Assembly (NCBI RefSeq): GCF_040436345.1
Contig: NC_133232.1
Span: 8,691,001 to 8,755,000, forward strand
Origin: Pagrus major
Taxonomy: Eukaryota > Chordata > Actinopteri > Spariformes > Sparidae
DNA: 64,000 nt
Direction of reading: 5' to 3'
Shown here: positions 14,345-26,800 of the stretch, in pieces
How positions within the stretch are numbered: the first letter of the stretch is position 1
Layout of the letters: each line of letters begins with the position of its first letter
Position numbers and translations under genes: made by a program
The notes under the pieces: model-generated
The model's database searches: none
What the model was told of the DNA's origin: nothing
The model's input: the letters and a program-made list of their open reading frames with translations, nothing else

Positions 14345-14617
14345 AACACGCTCTATCTCAGCCTGCAGTCCTGCCTCGCATAAATTAACTCTCTTTACAC
14401 CGTAACCCACTTACAAGGTTAAACAGCTAATTATGGACCTTTCAATTAATAACACGCAAATACACATATCTATCACACACACACACATATACACTATCTT
14501 TCCCACACTCCTGTATGCCCTTTTACAGATATGGGTACACACATGATTAAACCAAAACATGGCTGGATAAGTAAGGATTCTCTCTCTCGCTGTCACATAC
14601 ACGCACGCACGCACACA

Positions 14618-14703
<86 letters not shown>

Positions 14704-14816
14704 CAGACTTGTGACAGATTGATGCTTCCGGAGCAGAACGCTGTCACATCGATCAGTTAAAGCTTCAGACACACGGTGAGTCTGTAACGCTTAATTTGGG
14801 AAATTAACACGCAAAT

Positions 14817-14880
<64 letters not shown>

Positions 14881-17800
14881 ACACACACAGATTCAAAACT
14901 CAGAGCAGCAAGCTGAGATGTCAGTCAGTCTAATGAATGGCCTGTATTCTTGAAACACTTGAGCTACCTCGCAATATACTAATTTAATTCAAACAAGATT
15001 TGCGTGATCATTTGAACTCTGCATCTTAAAGCACTGTGCGCTATGGATTAAGATAGTTTTTAAAAAAACACTCTCTATATCTTTAACATGCAAATGTATG
15101 CAGCAAGTTGCTCCAGCATCTGACCTGATCCTCTAAACATTAGAGGGATTATGTGTAGCGAGTGAGAAGTTTCTTTCACGTAAATAAGGTCAATCAATCA
15201 ATCAATCACCTGGAAGCACGGTTGGCTCATGACAGTCAGTGGTCGGCCCTCTGGGGTGTAGGAATGTCTTCTTATTCCTGCCATGCCATCAGGCAGGGTC
15301 AGGTGCGGCGACGGGGGCGGGTCCTCTGTTGGCTGGTGATAGCGAAGCAGCTTCGAGGAGGGAACGTAACCTCTTCTGCCTGTGTGCAACAATCACAGAT
15401 AAAGAAGGTGTTGTTCATTTAAAAGCTGTAAAAAGCTACCATGTCATTATATATCAGGGCTGAAACATGCATTTATTTTCACTGTTGATTAATCTGCAGA
15501 TGTTCCAAATAAATGGATGTATTGCTTGGACTACAGAAGATCAGAAAATAGTGCAAAATGGCCATCACTTTTTTCCAGAGCCAAAGCTGACATATTTAAA
15601 TAGCTTGTTTTGTCCCACTAACAGTCCAAAACAGAAAAGAACTCAATTTACTCTCATATAGGACATTTCATTGGAGGAGAATTCCAACTGAAATAGTCAG
15701 CCGATGCAGGCTTACCCACAGTGTAATTCCTTTGAGTTAGACTAGTTTTTGGTGGTTGCAATAACAAGAACACCCAAAAGATGGCGCCAAAGAGTTGCAT
15801 TTAGGTAAAACTGCTTTGGCATAAAAATATATTCTATAGCTCTAAGTGCTGTATTGTAGGCAACTGGACTTGTTTCAGTTTCTTGAAGATGTTTCAACTC
15901 TTATCCAAGAGGCTTCTTGCCTAAGACATTACTTATCACCCTCCTACAATGCAGTACTGAGTTCCCTCCCCAGACAGCTTAACAACCATTCACACCTGGG
16001 CTCACCTAGCCTTAGCAACCCACATGAAGGCCGGTTAAGTCAATGACCCACAAGTGGCCCTAACGTCTTTGAAACTCAGAGCTCACAAGTGTCCTTAACG
16101 GCTCTGTAAGGACACTCCCACACATGGTTTAAAAGCCTGCAACTCCCCTCCAGTTAGTTAGAACTGAAGAAGCCTCTTGGATGAGAGGTGATACGTCTTC
16201 AACAAACTGAAACAAATCCAGCAGCCTACAATACAGCACTTAGAATGACCATGACCTGGATGACTGAGAACCTTCATCAACAAAATATATTCTATAGCAG
16301 TACCTGAAGCTTCTGTTATCCCTGGGTTTCTACATACTACACATCTCTTTTAACCTCCCTTCAGTTAATGTTTCTCAAGCTCCACATCTGTTAATATAGA
16401 CAATAAGTGCATCTTAATCCAGATCTCAAATCTCCACTTGTTAATAATGACTGCCAGCACGTATTCTTGAACTTGAAGGCCACGATCACAAATGATGCTC
16501 TTATAAATATGTCTGCAGGTTTCAGGTTCACTTTACTTTCATTTTAAACAAAAATTCTCCTATAAGCAAGACTAACAGTTAAATTTCAGTTACATTTAAA
16601 TTTCAGAGACAAATGAATAATTAGAAGAAGAACTCTGTAGTTAGCATGGGCAGAAAAAGTCTGCATGAATGAATAGACAAGAGATCCAGTTAATTAACTT
16701 TATCCAAGACAAATAGATTATAGTACAGCCAACATGGTCTCAGTGAAATAAGCATCAAAGACTGAGACAAAAGATTTTTTATTTTTTTTTATGAATGCTT
16801 CTTGTTGATTACCATTTACCAGTTATTTAGTAGGAGGATGTTGGTTCTTACCTCCTGCGTCGACCAGCCACCTTCGCTTGTCTCCCCGGCTGTCTGCCTC
16901 ACTGATAATAGCCACCAGCTCCCCTTTGGCCAGATTCAGGTCCAGGTCCCGGCTGCCCACCACCGTCCCCATCACCTGGTAGATCTTTCCAGAACCGTGC
17001 TTATCTGTTAGCTGCTTCAGACGGCGCTGAGAGGATGGTCTCAGGGGCTGACAGAAAAATAACACAAGGAAGAGGAGAGTGTAGAGTTGATGGTGTGGGC
17101 CTACATGTTAATTTCTTGTAACATCCCAAACTGGGTTGAACAAGTTTCGAAGCAGAGAATAGAAAATCTTTATTTTAAGCTTCTAACCAGCCCCTCCAGA
17201 AAAACGTGATTATGCGATCGCATAATTCAACGCATAATCAGGCAAAGTCCGCACATTTATGCAGGGGCCGCATTTTTTCAAAGACGCCGCACTTTGGCCG
17301 CATAAATCACAGATTTCCGCACAAAATGCGCGAAATATGTGGGGCTTGCATGATTTCATAATCCCTGCATTTTCGTTTAAAGTTAAAGTTGAAAAATGTT
17401 GCGTTTACTTCACACAAGAGCAGCCATTTTCCTCCTGTTGCCTTGGGAACGTTATGAAGTGACGTCATCGGAAAGCTGAGAACTTAATTATTCCCAGCAC
17501 TTTCTGTGATGTACTATGCTTGCTTATCATAGGAAGTCATTAGAAATGACTCTTTACATTAAGGTAGTAGCCTAGTGAGCCTAGTAACAGAGCATTAGGG
17601 GAATCACTTTTTTTTCTTATTCATCAAACTGCAGTATTTGCAAGTTCCTGCAATTTCATCGCATGAAATTGCATAAATATCCCGCATATTCCATCGCATT
17701 TTTTAAGAAAACGTGCCGCATAATCAAGGATTTTTGCTCGCAACAATCACAAAAAAACTCCGCATTTTTCTGGAAGGACTGTCTAACTGCAGATTTCAAG

Positions 17801-20800
17801 TCTTAATTCTGCAGATTTATCTCATTTAAATTAGAGAAGATCCTGCTGTTGAACAATGAGAATCCACTAGTTTGAGGAAAGAGCTTTAAATATACTGGAA
17901 AACAAAATCCTGAGTCATGAATCATGTCGAACCATGTTCAGCCTGCAATGCTGTCATCACAGATCACAGTCCTACTCAGAATGCCAGCTTCGCAGAAAAA
18001 TGTTACATTTCCTGTCACTGAATATATGAACAAACCAGGAAGTTACAGAACATGAAGCACATGCAGAGTGTTTTCATCTATAACTGATTTGTAGTTACAC
18101 ATGAATGGTGTAAATCTGAAGATATGATGATGACAACAGTATGAGCACAGTACAAAATCATCACCTCTCATAAACTGTTGATATTTAATCTAGGGTCATT
18201 ATTATAACCCATAACAAAACATGACATGACTGTCCAACCTGCTCTTTCAGTAGGTTACTAAAGCAGGTTTCCTGGCAGGTTAAAGGAATGTGACCCACTT
18301 CAAGACATCTGACAGGTAGTTGAGCAGGCAGTGTTGGGGAAGCTACTTTGCAAGTGTAGCTTGTAAAACTACATGTAGTTCAGCCTGGCAGTAGTTTGAA
18401 CAAACTACATTTCTACCCCTGGAGAAATGTAGTTTGTAAAACTACAGCTAAAAAAAGTAGCTTTAGCAACTACTTATACTCATTATACTCATTTAACTCA
18501 GCGTTAAATAAATCAACATACAGTCATGGAAAAAATTATTAGACCACCCTTGTTTTCTTCAATTTCTTGTTCATTTTAATGCCTGGTTCAACTAAAGGTA
18601 CATTTGTTTGGACAAATATAATGATAACAACAAAAATAGCTCGTAAGAGTTTAATTTAAGAGCTGATATCTAGCCATTTTCCATGGTTTTCTTGATAGTA
18701 ACCAAAATCACTTAAGTTCTTACATCAATAGCTATGGCACTGTACTGCCAAAAACACTGCTTTTAAGCATTCCATGTTTTCTTTTCTGTTTGCTTTAAAC
18801 ACATGATACACACAGGAGTTAGTACTTGATTGCGTAACCATTGTTTTTGATGACTGAAGCCATGCGTCTTGGCATGCTCTCCACCAGCTTCTGACATTGT
18901 TCTGCTGTCACAGCAGCCCATTCCTGTTGCACAAATTCAAACAAATTTGCTTTGTTTTTGGGCTTGTGGTTCTCCATTTTGAGTTTGATGATTTTCCATA
19001 GGTTTTCAACTGGAATCAGATCTGGTGATTGAGCAGGCCAAGGCATGGTGCGAATGTTGTGGTTCTCCATCCAGGCTTTAACTGACCTTGCTGTGTGGCA
19101 AGGGGCATTGTCTTGTTGGAAAATCCAGTCATTCGAGGCAGGAAAGAGTTTTCCAGCTGATGGAAGAAGACTGTTTTCAAGAGTAGCCCTGTACATGACC
19201 GGTTCATTCGCCCTTCACACAATTGCATTTGCCCTGTTCCACTCATACTGAAACAACCCCAGATCATCACTGATCCACCCCCATGTTTTACTGTAGGGGC
19301 AAGACAGTCTGGTTTGTAGGCTTCTCCAGGCCTCCTCCTAACCAGTAAGTTAGCTGGAGTGGGCATCAACTCAAAATTGGATTCATCACTGAAGAGAACC
19401 TTAGCCCAATCATCAACAGTCCAATCCTTGTGATCCCTAGCAAAGAGTAACCGGGCCTTCCTGTGCCTTTCGTTGATGAAGGGCTTCTTCCGTGCTCTGT
19501 GTGACTTCAGACCAGCTTCAACAAGTCGGTTTCGAACTGTCCTTGCCGAACAAGTCACATTTCTCGACAGTGCCCACTCATTTTTAAGGTCCCTGGAGGT
19601 CTGACGACGATTCCTGACACAGGAACGGACGAGTGCACGGTCATCTCGTGGGGTAGAGAGACGTTTCCTGCCGCGGCCAGGTAGCAATTTGGTAGTGCCG
19701 TGTTCGGCTTGTTTTTTCTTGTTGTAATGAACAGCTGTCTTGGAGATCTTTAGTTTTTTTGCTACCTGTCTCTCACTCATGCCAATTTCCAGCAGTGCCA
19801 AGATGGCTGCCTTTGTGGCTTCACATAATTCTTTTGTTTGAGGCATTATGTGAGAGCTGACAACTTCTGAGTTGTGCTATGGCTTGAATGTAAGCAGGAA
19901 ACCACTCTAAGCCTTTGCATGTGCAGTGCTGCTTATGACATGAAATGGCCTCTTATATACCCTGGGAATACAATTAAGCTTAAGAATGTCAAATAGGACA
20001 TAAAGTATTATGTGATCAGCTGCATTTTTTGTCGTGTTCATTGTATTATACCTTTAGTGGTACCAGGTATTAAAATGAACAAGAAATTGAAGAAAACAAG
20101 GGTGGTTTAATAATTTTTTCCATGACTGTATGGTGTACATGAAACAAAATATAATAGCCTACAAAAAATTCACATGCCAGCAGAAATATGCCTCTCAACT
20201 CAAGTTTTATTTTTTAAAGAACAAAAGCTGACATTTTTGGTCAACATCACAGGAACTTCAGAGGCACTAACACTTAGGCACTAGAACTAGATGCCAGGGC
20301 AGATTCGCTTGTTGACACGACACATGAGCAGTCTCTCAAAGTTTTTATCAGACAGCTGGTTCCGTTTGGCACTAAAAACATCTTTACCAACACTAAATAG
20401 CCATCTATATCCAACATGTACAAGCTCAAATATGGCCATGGTTGGGCTGGCGCGTTTGGGGGCGCATCGGGGGTAGCGGGAGGGGTGTCCATGACGTGCT
20501 TGTGCCGACGACGAGCACTGCCTTCCTTGGCATAAAGACCCACCCACTCTGTGAAGCATTTGAGTGCTGCCAGGGCAAGCCAATCAGAGGCAGCGTTGGC
20601 TTAGCATGTCATGACGTGTTTCATGCCTTTTTTCAAAGAAAAATAAAATAAAATTTATATTATATAGGTCTTTATTTTATAAAAAAAATATTTCATGTTA
20701 TTGGCCAAAATTGTAGTTTGTAAATTGAGTAGTTAAACTACAAAAAATGACCCAAAAAGTAGTTGAAATACTTGACGCAGCACAAAATATGAAAGTAGTT

Positions 20801-23800
20801 TAACTACCAGCAAGTTACAGCAAATTGTAGTTAAGCTATGTAGTTCAACTACATGTAGTTTAAGTCTCCCCAACACTGTGAGCAGGATATACTGTATAGG
20901 CAGCGGGACATATGCCACAGAAAACACGTCAATGCCAAAATTGACCTGTTGCTGGTGCTATATGAAAAAGTTAGGGGATCAAATTTTTCATGGCAAGCCA
21001 TCTAATAGCTGCTGAGATATTTGAGACCAAAGAGCCTCACTTGGTTAAGTGCTTTTACCAGCACTTAACCAAGTTTTTACCATGCTTTTGGTTAAAATAG
21101 CATATATTTTGAAAGTTTTAATTAAATGCATTTTTAGGCCCCTTTAAAACCTAATCAAAAGGAATTCAATGCTTATACTTTCATTCAAACGACTAAGTAA
21201 GCTTTCTTTCTGCAGACATTTGTGAAAGATAAGTAATAATAGCAGGTTTGTTGGTCTGAAGTTAACATTTCTATACTGACGGACATTATCTACAAGTGTT
21301 TTGACAATCGCTTGTAAGCAAGTACAAGCATTCCGGCTGCATCTACATTCACATTCTGGTAATTTTACCCCATGATTCAATACTTTATACGGCCACTTTT
21401 TTAAGGCGGTGGTTGTCACAACCAGCGCCAGACAGTTTGTACGCAGCTGTTAAAATTGTTGAATAATAAAAGGTCCATAAAATCATGTTAGCTGGGTTAA
21501 ACATCCCTCAATGCAGTGTTTTATCTTTAGTAACTCTCATAAAGGACATTAGTGTCTCCTGTGACATTCTGTCCTGCACCTTTCTCAACATCTTTATATA
21601 GCAGAACATGTAGTGTTGTGTAAATGTTTTGTACTGAGCGTGTCAATGCCAGTTAAGCAGCTCTAATTTCTTGTGCACCTGTTGTGAAACAAGAAAGTGT
21701 GACAGAGGTCAGGTGTCCAGTGACTCTTTGTTGTGTTGACTGTGTTGTTTCATGATATTGTTAATTTACGGCCTGTTAATCACCGTTCCTGTCTGTTAAC
21801 ATTTGATAGATCTTTGACTTATAAAACTTGATCTGGGTTAATTAAATAAATTATGTATAAGATACATACCAACAAAACAACAATGCAACAAAATTATTTC
21901 AGCTCTGTTTGTACCAACCTGGACGACAGGAGCATTGAGCGTGTCCTCTACACTTCGACACAAAGTTTCTAACCTCCTCGCACCTTCCAACACTGCAGAC
22001 TCTGCCCACCCCCAGAATGCACTTGGGTCAAGGGAACTGTGAGGGAGCTGGAAGAAGAACAAAAAAAGAGACACAGAGAGAAAGAAACAAAATTTAAATT
22101 GAACCTCTGAAACTGAACTGTTTATATCCTGATTGATTAGTGTGCTGGATTATATCTACCACATTTTTTACTTATTTGGATAATTGATTGGGTCTAAGTT
22201 ATTCATTCTCTCCGCCTCACTACGTGACTAAAAACCCTGCTAACTTCTCAAGAAATCTCAGCACCATCTTGGAGAAAACACGGATTACAACTGGTGCCAA
22301 AATGTGTATCTCTTTTCTACGTTATCCGGTCATCAGTGCAGAGGCTTGAGTGGATAACACATCATGAGATTACCTGTTGTGCAAAGCTCTGGAAAAGTTG
22401 CTCCATATCTGAGGCGAGGTCTTTATGGAGACAGCTGAATGTCCCCAACATGCTCCAGATCATCTGCAGAGCCAAACCGTTAAACTGAGGAAGCTCATTG
22501 AGGAGCAACGTGTTCATCGTCCTGTGAGGAGAGGACAAGTCAGCAATAACCAATCAAATTAACATGACTGCAAAAACTCAGTTAAATAATGACATTGCCT
22601 TTAATTGTAATTATGCAACAGGCTTTCCATGCATCAGTCAGTCTAGTCTGTAATTTTAAACAGATCCCTCTCTCTCTCTTTCCCTCTACCTGTACGTGTT
22701 GGCCACAGCCTGCTCATCATAGCTCAGACTGGGTTTTTCACAAATCAATTCATAATCGAGCAGCTTGTCCAGCCTTTTCCTGATCAGGTTCCTCGGGCCC
22801 ACCAGGAGGTCACGGAGCGCACACAGTGGTTTGTGGATTAACGTCCTCATCCTCTTCTCCTATATGGAAGCAGAGATGATGCTTATCGTCAGACATGTAC
22901 TGGTTAATGCATCAATCATTTCACACTGGCAGGGTCCAGTCTTCACAAGTGTGTTTGCTTTGATACTCTAGTAGGCTTTGGTTTCAGTACTTTTTTTCTT
23001 AGGTGCATTTACTGTGGTATTGCTGCTTTAACTGAAGTAAAGAACTGAAATACTACTGGTATCCAGATGAGAATGTTAGGTAGACTCACAAATGTAGGAA
23101 GAATCCACTGTCTGAGAGCGGTAGTGATCTCCTTGTAGCAAATAGGTGCCTTCTCTCCGTCCATATCTAAGTCAAACTCTTCTGTTTTGCAGGCCAGGAA
23201 GCCCTGCAGACCAACAAAGAAAAAGGAGCTGTCAAAGTCTGTGACTTCTGCTGATTGATTCTGGAGTACTGAATGACTGAGGCTGTTAAGGGATCTTGCT
23301 TTGTGAATATAGAAAAGAATTGTCAGTTTTCCCAGCAAAAGGTCATCTTTTCTGGCCTGGTAAAAATAAATTGCCGTTATATTAGTAGGAAAATGTGAAA
23401 AAGAAGGAGGATACAGTGCTGATCCTGGTTGGTTGGTTTGGGAATAGAAAGAGGAAAAAACTGCTTCAACCGATGATAATTTGTGGAAACGCACACAGAA
23501 ACTCATGTGTTTGACCTCAGGGACTTCAGCAGCCTCTGAGTTTACACAGCGTGACTCAAACATTTTCAAGAATAAATATCCAGTTATGTTCCACTTCTCC
23601 AAGAGAGACCAGGAAGTTATCATTTCAAGTCTGGGCTAGCGTAATCTGAACGGGGGATATATAATCTCTTCATCCTTCACTTGAGACCAGCAGGTGCGCT
23701 TAAGGAAGGAACTTAACCCCCTGACTTGTTGCTTGTGCGCTTAAAGTGAATATGTGGAATTGAATAAATACAATGCTGAAAAAGAAAAGTGTAAAATGAA

Positions 23801-26800
23801 TTCTCATGGAGCCTGAAAGTGTCCAAGGTGTGATTGTCCCCTCAAATATCACACATATTTGATTTTTCCTTTTATATTTATTTTGCTCAATGACTCAATC
23901 CCATGAAAAGGGATGCTCATATCAGCATATCCCAATTTTAGAAATGGTTTAGAAATTGAGGTAACGCGATGTGTCAGCATGGAAAACAAGACAAAACTAT
24001 CAAAACAGTAAGTAGATAATATTCAAATGTATAAACTGTTGAAACAAACAGGAGAAGCACTGTTACACAGACATGATGGCATCTTCCGTTGTTAATTTAT
24101 GTCTTTTCAAAACATCTCTGTGATCTCATACTGCTATTACATACAAGCCACTTCCTAGAATAAATACAACTTCTAACCTGACTTGGATGACTGAGAACCT
24201 TCATCAACAATAAATACAAACATTCAAGTGAGATATGAGCTGCAGTTTGTGGACAGTGTGATGTAGAGGTGTGGAAATTTCTCGATTATAAGATGCATCG
24301 CAATACAGATGTGGAATATTCTGCATCGATGCAGAGACAGAGGATAATCGAGAGTCTGCAGCTTATGTTGATTGTCCAGCCTCAGCTGGACAATAAAGTT
24401 ACGTCTCGACGATGCTCCCATGCTTTGAATTGTGGGCGGACATTAGGCTAACGTTACTTATGTAGGAGGGATTTCTGCAGCCATAAATAATAACTGTTCC
24501 AGCAAGAACAGATGGGTATAGTCTGATTATTGGAAGGACTTTCTGAATAAAAGGAGAATTTAAATGATGAAGAAGTAGCCATTTGCAGTAATATAGATCA
24601 CTGAGGATGCCATACACTGAGATGCACCGAGATGATCGAAAATCGTTCACAGCTTGAATCGTTATCGAATCGAATCGTGAAGCCAGTGAAGATTCACACC
24701 TAGTGTGATATTGTTGTCTGCAGTGTGAATGTAAATAAAGAAAAACATATTTACTTTCACAGTTTCTTGATTACAGTGAGCAGCTACAATGAAGCCATCT
24801 GGTGTTTGGTGTCCCGCACAAAGGCAAATAACACACCCTACAGATAAGAGGATATTTATTGTTTCCTTCCTGAAAGAGTCAAGGACAGTACTCAAACCAA
24901 AAACTGCACACAAGCCTGATAACAGCAAGGAGTCAAAGCTACAAAGAAGAAACTGACAATGTTGCCACCAAATACTCTAGAATTGTCTCTTCCTGCAAAG
25001 TCTACTGTGATTCTCAAACATAATTTAAACTATAAAAAATAGAAATTAAGTTATTGGGTGTTACATATTAACAGCTAAGTGTTAAAAAAGAGCTTCACAA
25101 AATTATCAGTTAGCATAATATAGCATAACATACCTGTAGGTGGTGCAGGTACGTTTCCACATTCTCTAGGAGCTCCAGGATCCCGTGCTCCAGAACATAA
25201 AAGAAACCTTCCAGGGCGTCAAACTCCTCATCCACCAGCTATAACACGCAGGGAGACATATATTTTGTCATACAATGAGCTAAAACAACACTTTATTATT
25301 AATTTCTCAAAAAAAGGCATGGAGCTCAAATAGAAGATCACATTTACAATTTTTTTGGTGTTTATTAGAATACATTCAGGGCGGTATGGCTCTGACTTGT
25401 CTTGTGATGTTTAATTTGAAGCATATTTTGTAGACGCATTACACGTCTCAAAAAAGTTTCAGGTGAGGGCTCAAAATATACTATAAATAATAATGTGAGT
25501 AGAAAACATTTTCTATATGCTTTTTATCAAATTTGGTTATAATGTCAGCTTTCTTTCTTTAGCTGCTGGATCAGCACCTGTGAACTGATGCTATATATAG
25601 TTTAGGAACCTACAATTTGAATAATCACTTTAATTTACTTGTATCAAATCTCAGAATCCCTGCAAACACTCCTTTCCACATGCAGCAATTCAACACGAGT
25701 ATACAGTGGTGCATCTTGTCAACATGATTTCTAGATGCATAACACATTCTTATTCTCTGTCCTCAGTCCTACAACGTTAATCATTCATAGTCCCTAAACA
25801 CCAGCTCCACCGTGAAGAAAGCCCAGCAGTGTCTCCACTTCCTGAGAAGGCTGAGGGGAGCCCACCTCCCACCCCCCATTCTCACCACTTTCTACACAGG
25901 GACTATAGAGAGGCTCCTGGGTAGCTGCATCACCGCCTGGTTCAGAAACTGCACCCAACTGGACGGCAAGAACCTGCAGCGAGTGGTGAGGACGGCTGAA
26001 AAGATCATCGGAGTCACTCTCCCCTCCATCTCAGACATTTACATCACACGCTGCATCCGTAAGGCAACCAGCATTGTGGAAGACCCCACCTACCCCTCAC
26101 ATAGACTTTTCTCCCCCCTTCCACCTGGCAGAAGGTACCGTAGCATACGGTCTGTCACTACCAGACTACAAAACAGCTTCTTCCCCCAGGCCATACGACT
26201 CCTCAATGCTCAGGGACTGATCTGATCACCTGTTACCCTGTTGTATGCTGTCCTGTGTCGCTGTTTTGTATTAGTCTGATGCACTCTTGCACCTCATGTA
26301 AATAATAATAATAATAATCATACAGTCACTTTACAAGTATTTTTGCACTACACTAGCAGTTACATGTAGCATGTGGTATTGTTGTTGTTGTTCTATGTTG
26401 TTGTTGTTTGTTTGCACTGAAGCTTCTTGGGAAATGTTATTTCATTGCACTTTCTACTGTGTATATGGCTGGAATGACAATAAACCCTCTTGAATCTTGA
26501 ATTTTCTGTAAAACACACATGGGAAAGGTACTACTAGTCCATTCTGTCCTCTAAGGCAGTGGTTGCACTTGTTTCTAATCATCAAGTTATAGTGAACAGC
26601 TTTAAATGATAAGTGAAAGCGCAGAAATGTAGGTTTTGCAGAGCTTCAAAGTCTGATTTCTTTATATTCTTTACGCAATGCAGCTGTGACCTACATACTG
26701 TATGAGAGATGTAAAAGGATCAAAAGGCAAAGTAGGAAAATGTAATCCAGTCAGCAGCAACCAGAAATGAAGCAACAGGAAACATGTGAGGATGAGGTGA

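Larger units (their letters stand above)
10591..15209. other. Large arhgef37 intron (4.6 kb), no coding sequence seen
   Basis: The intron separates the two SH3-encoding parts. It holds the repeat at 11640-11960, CA tracts at 12391-12424 and 14028-14889, and a (G/A)n run near 12630. Nothing else was recognised. Confidence 0.6.
18321..20886. mobile_element. Deleted hAT transposon with perfect 8-bp target duplication, split by a Tc1 element
   Basis: The element runs from CAGTGTTGGGGAAGCTAC (from 18329) to CTCCCCAACACTG (to 20878), a clear terminal inverted repeat. Both sides carry TGAGCAGG (18321-18328 and 20879-20886), a perfect 8-bp target duplication diagnostic of hAT. The subterminal regions are full of short GTAGTT/AACTAC repeats, as in other hAT elements. 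Without the nested Tc1 the element is about 940 bp. It keeps only a remnant of the transposase C terminus (20290-20450), so it is non-autonomous. Confidence 0.85.
17048..21918. other. arhgef37 intron dominated by transposons
   Basis: This 4.9-kb intron lies between the end of the BAR-like region and SH3-1. About 3.2 kb is accounted for by the elements at 17182-17787 and 18321-20886. The remainder shows no exon. Confidence 0.6.

Noticed and set aside
23009-23623. 204-codon open frame on the minus strand
   Set aside because: Only the part 23203-23090 is a real arhgef37 exon. The rest is intron that happens to stay open.
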